Assembly (NCBI GenBank): GCA_964405665.1 | Contig: CAYOOT010000099.1 | Coordinates: 1 to 8,597 of the forward strand | Origin: CAYOOT01 sp964405665 | GTDB taxonomy: Bacteria; Bdellovibrionota_C; UBA2361; SZUA-149; CAZDWZ01 | Reading direction: 5' to 3' | DNA: 8,597 bases | Shown here: positions 5,469 to 8,597 of the stretch, piece by piece | Layout of the letters: each line of letters opens with the position of its first letter | Position numbering within the stretch: position 1 is the first letter of the stretch | Made by a program: the position numbers and the translations under genes | The notes under the pieces: generated by a model | Told to the model about the DNA's origin: nothing | The model's input: only the letters and a program-made list of their open reading frames with translations | Database searches by the model: none

Positions 5469-6878
5469 ATGGCAGATGTTAATATAGATAATGATTTTGA
5501 TTACGATTTGATTGTAATCGGAAGTGGCCCCTCTGGTCAAAAGGCGGCGGTTCAAGCGGCTAAATTAAGAAAAAAAGTTGCGATTATTGAAGCTTCAAAA
5601 TATGTCGGCGGTGTTTGGACAAATACTGGCACAATTCCTAGTAAATCTTTTCGTGAAGCGGTGATGTACCTTTCTGGATATAGAGAAAGAAAAATATATG
5701 GGACGGCCTATCGAGTTAAATCGGATATTACGATGCATGATTTAACTTTCCGAATTGAAAATATTGTGCAAAATGAAAATCGCGTTATTGAAAATCAACT
5801 TCGCCGTAATCATATTGAAATACTCTCCGGTCATGCCAGTTTAATCGATCAATATACTGTAAAAATTGAAAGTCCCGATACTGTAGTAACAAAACGTGCA
5901 AAATTTATTGTTCTGGCGGTAGGCAGCAAACCTAATCATCCTGCAACTTTTGAGGTTGATGGTGCAAAAATATTGGATTCGGATTCGGTACTAAACTTAA
6001 AAGAGCTACCGCGAAATATGCTTGTTGTTGGAGGAGGAGTAATTGGTGTTGAATATGCTTCGATGTTTGCCGCCTTAGGAATAAAAGTAACTTTAGTTGA
6101 AGCCAAAAAAGAACTATTGACATTTATCGACGAAGAAATAGTTGAAACTTTGCAATATCATTTAAGAAATTTGGGCATTGTTTTGCGCTTAGGCGAAGAG
6201 GTCTTACAGGTTTCCAAAAGAGAAGATGGACAAGTTGTGACCACACTAAAAAGTGGCAAAAAAATTATTACTGAAGTGGTTATGATTTGTGCTGGTCGAC
6301 AAGGTGCAACCGCTGATTTGAATTTGGAATCTGTGGGCATCATTCCAGAAAAATATGGACGTATCAAAGTAAACGAGCATTATCAAACATCAGTCTCTAA
6401 TATCTATGCTGCAGGTGATGTGATTGGTTTTCCTGCTCTTGCTTCTACCAGCATGCTTCAAGGACGTAGTGCTGCTTGTCATGCTTTTAATGTTCCGGAT
6501 GAATCTAAAAATGCACCACTGCCTTACGGCATCTATACAATTCCTGAAATTTCCATAGTGGGAGAAACTGAAGCCACACTTACAGAACAACAAATTCCTT
6601 ACGAAACAGGGGTTGCCAAGTATAAAGAAAGTGCCCGTGGTAATTTGATTGGTGATGAGTTGGGAATGCTGAAACTTATTTTTCACAGAGATACTTTAAA
6701 ATTGTTGGGGGTTCATATAATTGGAGAAAGTGCCACAGAGCTAATTCATTTGGGTCAAGCAGTTTTGTATTTTAATGGAGGAATTGATTATTTTGTATCT
6801 TCAGTATTTAATAATCCGACTTTGACTGAATGTTATAAAGTGGCAGCTTTGGATGGTTTTAATAAAGTAAACTCGTAA
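5469..6878 (+). CDS. sthA: soluble (Si-specific) NAD(P)+ transhydrogenase-like flavoprotein
   Basis: FAD flavoprotein of the pyridine nucleotide-disulfide oxidoreductase superfamily, 469 aa (E. coli SthA is about 466), expected to move hydride between NADPH and NAD+ in the cytosol. FAD site GSGPSG (18-23); signature GGVWTNTGTIPSK (47-59); second nucleotide fold VVGGGVIGVEYASMFAALG; second FAD motif AAGDV (314-318); C-terminal dimer domain. Both redox cysteines of lipoamide dehydrogenases are replaced (Trp 50, Thr 55), and the C-terminal segment reads NNPTLTECYKVAA instead of HAHPTLSE, so disulfide chemistry is absent, as in SthA. Glu 211 ends the second beta strand of the nucleotide fold (TLVEAKK), which usually favours NAD(H) over NADP(H). 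No clear Shine-Dalgarno site precedes the ATG. The start fits the family because FDYDLIVIGSG begins about ten residues in. The TAA stop lies in the first bases of the 120-bp palindromic element. Confidence 0.9.
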   Translation: MADVNIDNDFDYDLIVIGSGPSGQKAAVQAAKLRKKVAIIEASKYVGGVWTNTGTIPSKSFREAVMYLSGYRERKIYGTAYRVKSDITMHDLTFRIENIVQNENRVIENQLRRNHIEILSGHASLIDQYTVKIESPDTVVTKRAKFIVLAVGSKPNHPATFEVDGAKILDSDSVLNLKELPRNMLVVGGGVIGVEYASMFAALGIKVTLVEAKKELLTFIDEEIVETLQYHLRNLGIVLRLGEEVLQVSKREDGQVVTTLKSGKKIITEVVMICAGRQGATADLNLESVGIIPEKYGRIKVNEHYQTSVSNIYAAGDVIGFPALASTSMLQGRSAACHAFNVPDESKNAPLPYGIYTIPEISIVGETEATLTEQQIPYETGVAKYKESARGNLIGDELGMLKLIFHRDTLKLLGVHIIGESATELIHLGQAVLYFNGGIDYFVSSVFNNPTLTECYKVAALDGFNKVNS

Positions 6879-6994
6879 ACCTTCAGAATTTTTCGCACTC
6901 TTTGTTGCTGAAGTTTGCAAAATGCTCAAGTATTATACATCCCGCTTTTTGCAAACTTCAGTGTCGGGATTGCGGAACAATTCTTAAGGTTTAC
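6875..6994. repeat. 120-bp palindromic element between sthA and the regulator
   Basis: Outer arms gtaaaccttcagaatt (6875-6890) and aattcttaaggtttac (6979-6994) match at 15 of 16 positions. Inner arms ctgaagtttgcaaaa (6908-6922) and its exact complement (6947-6961) enclose a 24-nt loop. The stretches between outer and inner arms still align partly, so the whole element is one decayed long inverted repeat of about 48-bp arms. It contains the sthA stop codon and covers most of the upstream region of the regulator. It has no coding capacity and no sequence kinship with the GTAG repeats. Confidence 0.75.
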
Positions 6995-6997
6995 AAT
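6970..6997 (+). promoter_or_regulatory. possible promoter of the response regulator
   Basis: TTGCGG (6970-6975) and TACAAT (6992-6997) are 16 nt apart, at the right end of the palindromic element. Start of transcription would be near 7004, leaving only about 10 nt before the ATG at 7014, so the call is weak. Confidence 0.25.
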
Positions 6998-7013
6998 AAA
7001 TGGTTACCTGAAA

Positions 7014-8396
7014 ATGTATAGCAAACAACATCATTACAAACCGCGTGTTCTTTTTGTAGATGATGATGAGGCCGGTGTAAGAGTTCTCACACACAGCTTA
7101 AGGCGTATTGGTGCGGATTTTAATTTTGATATAGCCCATTCTGCTCAAGTTGCTCTTAGTCTGGTCACACAATATCAACCGGAAGTTGCCGTTGTTGATT
7201 TAACAATCGATTCTTCCGTAGGACCTGATAGCGGATATAAATTAATTGATCAATTACTGAATCTCGATCCTAGTATTAGAATTATTGTATTAACAGCACA
7301 TATTGCCGATGAATATGGAATTAAATCCTTATTGCATGGGGCAGCAAGTTTTCTGACAAAGCCAGTAGATCCTACTCATCTTCGAGCTTTAATTGAAGAT
7401 GCCATTTCTTATGCCACATTAAAAAAGAAATATTTAGAATATACCAATGAAAGCAATAATCTGGAAAAAGTAACAGGTATATTTAGTAAAAGTCCAACGA
7501 TGAAAGCAGTTAAAGAAGCAGTGGCTTTTGCTGCTACCAATAAGCAACCGCTTTTACTGGTTGGAGAAACGGGTGTTGGTAAAGGAGTAATCGCTCAATC
7601 GATACACCGCACTGGCAATAGTAATGCACCATTTATTCGTTTTCAACCGAAATTTGGCGGTTCTGATTTGATTTCCAGCGAACTTTTTGGACATGTCAAA
7701 GGGGCTTTTACCGGTGCTTCAGAAAATCGCAAAGGATTAATTGAAGAAGCTAATAACGGGACACTTTTTCTTGACGAAGTTGATGAATTGCCTAATGAAA
7801 CGCAAGTGCTACTTTTAAATGTTTTGCAGGAAAAAGTATTTCGTAAATTGGGTTCCAATAAAGAACAACATTCCAACTTTCGTTTAGTTGCTGCTACAAA
7901 TCAAAATATTGAAAAGCTTCTGGAAACAAAAAAATTACGTAAAGATTTTTATCATCGAATAGCGCATTTTACAATTGAAGTACCTCCGCTTCGGGAGCGA
8001 GTAGAGGATATTCCGGATTTAATCAATAATATTATTACTAACATTACAAATAATGAGAATATTTCGATTCATGGTATTACCCAAGAAGCTTTAAGTAAAC
8101 TTTGTGCCTATGACTTTCCCGGTAATATTAGAGAATTACAAGCGATAGTGGAAGGAGCGATTTACCATGCCAATTTTGAAAATAGACGTTTTATCCAACC
8201 TTCCGATATCCGCATCAGCGCCAAGTCCAGTTCCACTCCTAAACCCGGTTCCTTTCGTGAAAGAGTAGAAACTTTTGAACAAGAATTGGTGCGGGAAGCA
8301 TTAAATCATAGTGAAAATAATCAAACGGAAGCGGCAAAATTTTTGAAATTAGATCGCAGCACTTTTCGCAGGATTTTGAATCGCAGTCGGAATTAA
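7014..8396 (+). CDS. sigma-54-dependent response regulator (NtrC type)
   Basis: Two-component transcription activator for sigma-54 promoters, 460 aa, three domains. Receiver (about 10-135): acidic pocket VDDDE (Asp 16-18), phosphoacceptor Asp 62 in AVVDLTID, Thr 94, Lys 116 in TKPVD; the loop after Asp 62 (SSVGPDSGYKL) is several residues longer than in typical receivers. AAA+ domain (about 160-395): Walker A GETGVGKG (184-191), GAFTGA sigma-54 loop (230-235), Walker B TLFLDEVDE, FRLVAATN, arginine-finger region LRKDFYHRI, PPLRERVEDIP, FPGNIREL. C-terminal Fis-type helix-turn-helix (about 425-460): ALNHSENNQTEAAKFLKLDRSTFRRIL. All parts needed for activation are present. No histidine kinase or sigma-54 promoter is visible, so the signal and targets are unknown. 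The frame opens further upstream to a TTG at 6915, but that part only translates the palindromic element; ATG 7014 starts six residues before the receiver fold. No good Shine-Dalgarno site is seen. Confidence 0.93.
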   Translation: MYSKQHHYKPRVLFVDDDEAGVRVLTHSLRRIGADFNFDIAHSAQVALSLVTQYQPEVAVVDLTIDSSVGPDSGYKLIDQLLNLDPSIRIIVLTAHIADEYGIKSLLHGAASFLTKPVDPTHLRALIEDAISYATLKKKYLEYTNESNNLEKVTGIFSKSPTMKAVKEAVAFAATNKQPLLLVGETGVGKGVIAQSIHRTGNSNAPFIRFQPKFGGSDLISSELFGHVKGAFTGASENRKGLIEEANNGTLFLDEVDELPNETQVLLLNVLQEKVFRKLGSNKEQHSNFRLVAATNQNIEKLLETKKLRKDFYHRIAHFTIEVPPLRERVEDIPDLINNIITNITNNENISIHGITQEALSKLCAYDFPGNIRELQAIVEGAIYHANFENRRFIQPSDIRISAKSSSTPKPGSFRERVETFEQELVREALNHSENNQTEAAKFLKLDRSTFRRILNRSRN

Positions 8397-8410
8397 ATTG
8401 AAACACTGTC

Positions 8411-8430
8411 TGGACACCCATTAAAGGGGA
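8411..8430. repeat. possible remnant of a GTAG-family hairpin
   Basis: tggacacccattaaagggga resembles the hairpin GGGCACCC-ATAAA-GGGTGCCC of the REPIN-like repeats, but the GTAG head and stem ends are gone. It is directly joined to the truncated MITE copy. It could be a chance match. Confidence 0.3.
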
Positions 8431-8483
8431 GACTGTAAACTAAACTGTGTAATTTCCAATATACGTACGGAGCGCGGACTTTA
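8431..8483 (+). mobile_element. truncated half copy of the MITE-like element
   Basis: The stretch from gactgtaaac to gcggacttta matches the complement of the right half of the 4333-4538 element with about three substitutions over 53 nt, including the terminal repeat, the tttccaatata spacer and the gtacggagcgcggacttta arm. It stops abruptly in the middle of the inner hairpin, where the sequence changes to ggcatctctaaaaatt. Confidence 0.75.
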
Positions 8484-8545
8484 AGGCATCTCTAAAAATT
8501 AGGTAGAATAATTGTATGGGATGTTTAAATTAGGAAAATTTAATT
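8484..8545. other. short AT-rich spacer between repeat fragments
   Basis: No gene is seen. It begins aggcatctctaaaaatt, which could be the end of another mobile element fragment (low confidence), and otherwise contains only a weak AT-rich dyad (aaattaggaaaattt near 8527-8541). Confidence 0.3.
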
Positions 8546-8597
8546 TGTAGGGGCAGCCTTTATGGGTGCCCGGAATTCCAAAACATATTGGTCAGCC
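8546..8597 (-). repeat. REPIN-like repeat, copy D (inverted, cut by window end)
   Basis: It begins TGTAG-GGGCAGCC-tttat-GGGTGCCC and runs into ggaattccaaaacatattgg, the reverse complement of the core in copies A and B with one change. It therefore lies in the opposite orientation to A and B. Its other end is beyond the window. Confidence 0.75.

Noticed and set aside
6915..7013. Upstream TTG extension of the response regulator (33 more residues)
   Set aside because: This part translates the loop and right arm of the palindromic element, has no receiver homology, and ATG 7014 lies right before the receiver fold.

Overview
The window is bacterial and AT-rich, with densely packed genes separated by short gaps. 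All seven complete genes are intact. The mix is a seryl-tRNA synthetase, a PdxA2/sugar-acid kinase pair, a flavoprotein transhydrogenase and a sigma-54 activator. This fits a free-living or facultative bacterium that has sigma-54, and it argues against a strongly reduced candidate-phyla-radiation genome. I cannot assign a phylum from sequence alone.

Layout, left to right. Positions 1-262 hold a possible C-terminal scrap of an upstream gene, a degenerate repeat (copy A) and the serS leader. serS (263-1540) is followed by repeat copy B, then yjbQ (1654-2058), repeat copy C, and the overlapping pair pdxA2 (2117-3121) and DUF1537 kinase (3114-4328). A MITE-like element of about 200 bp with nested palindromes lies between the convergent kinase and a CysZ/EI24-type membrane protein gene (4531-5283, minus strand). 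The divergent gap 5284-5468 holds two strong hairpins; the second carries mirror-image promoters. Next come the transhydrogenase sthA (5469-6878), a 120-bp palindromic element, and an orphan NtrC-type response regulator (7014-8396). The right end (8397-8597) is a patchwork of repeat fragments: a half copy of the MITE and an inverted, cut-off fourth copy (D) of the first repeat.

How the genes work together. pdxA2 and the DUF1537 kinase almost certainly form one catabolic unit: the kinase phosphorylates a four-carbon sugar acid (threonate or erythronate type) and PdxA2 oxidises and decarboxylates the phosphorylated product to dihydroxyacetone phosphate. The other genes are housekeeping (serS), redox balance (sthA), transport (EI24/CysZ-like) and regulation, with no shared pathway visible.

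I see no defence system, CRISPR array, transposase, tRNA, rRNA or new enzymatic cluster. The unusual layer is the non-coding one. Almost every gene junction carries an inverted-repeat element. One family has GTAG heads next to hairpins, in opposite orientation around a conserved core, which resembles REPIN/BIME elements. Several elements overlap or supply stop codons of neighbouring genes, and one palindrome appears to be a bidirectional promoter.
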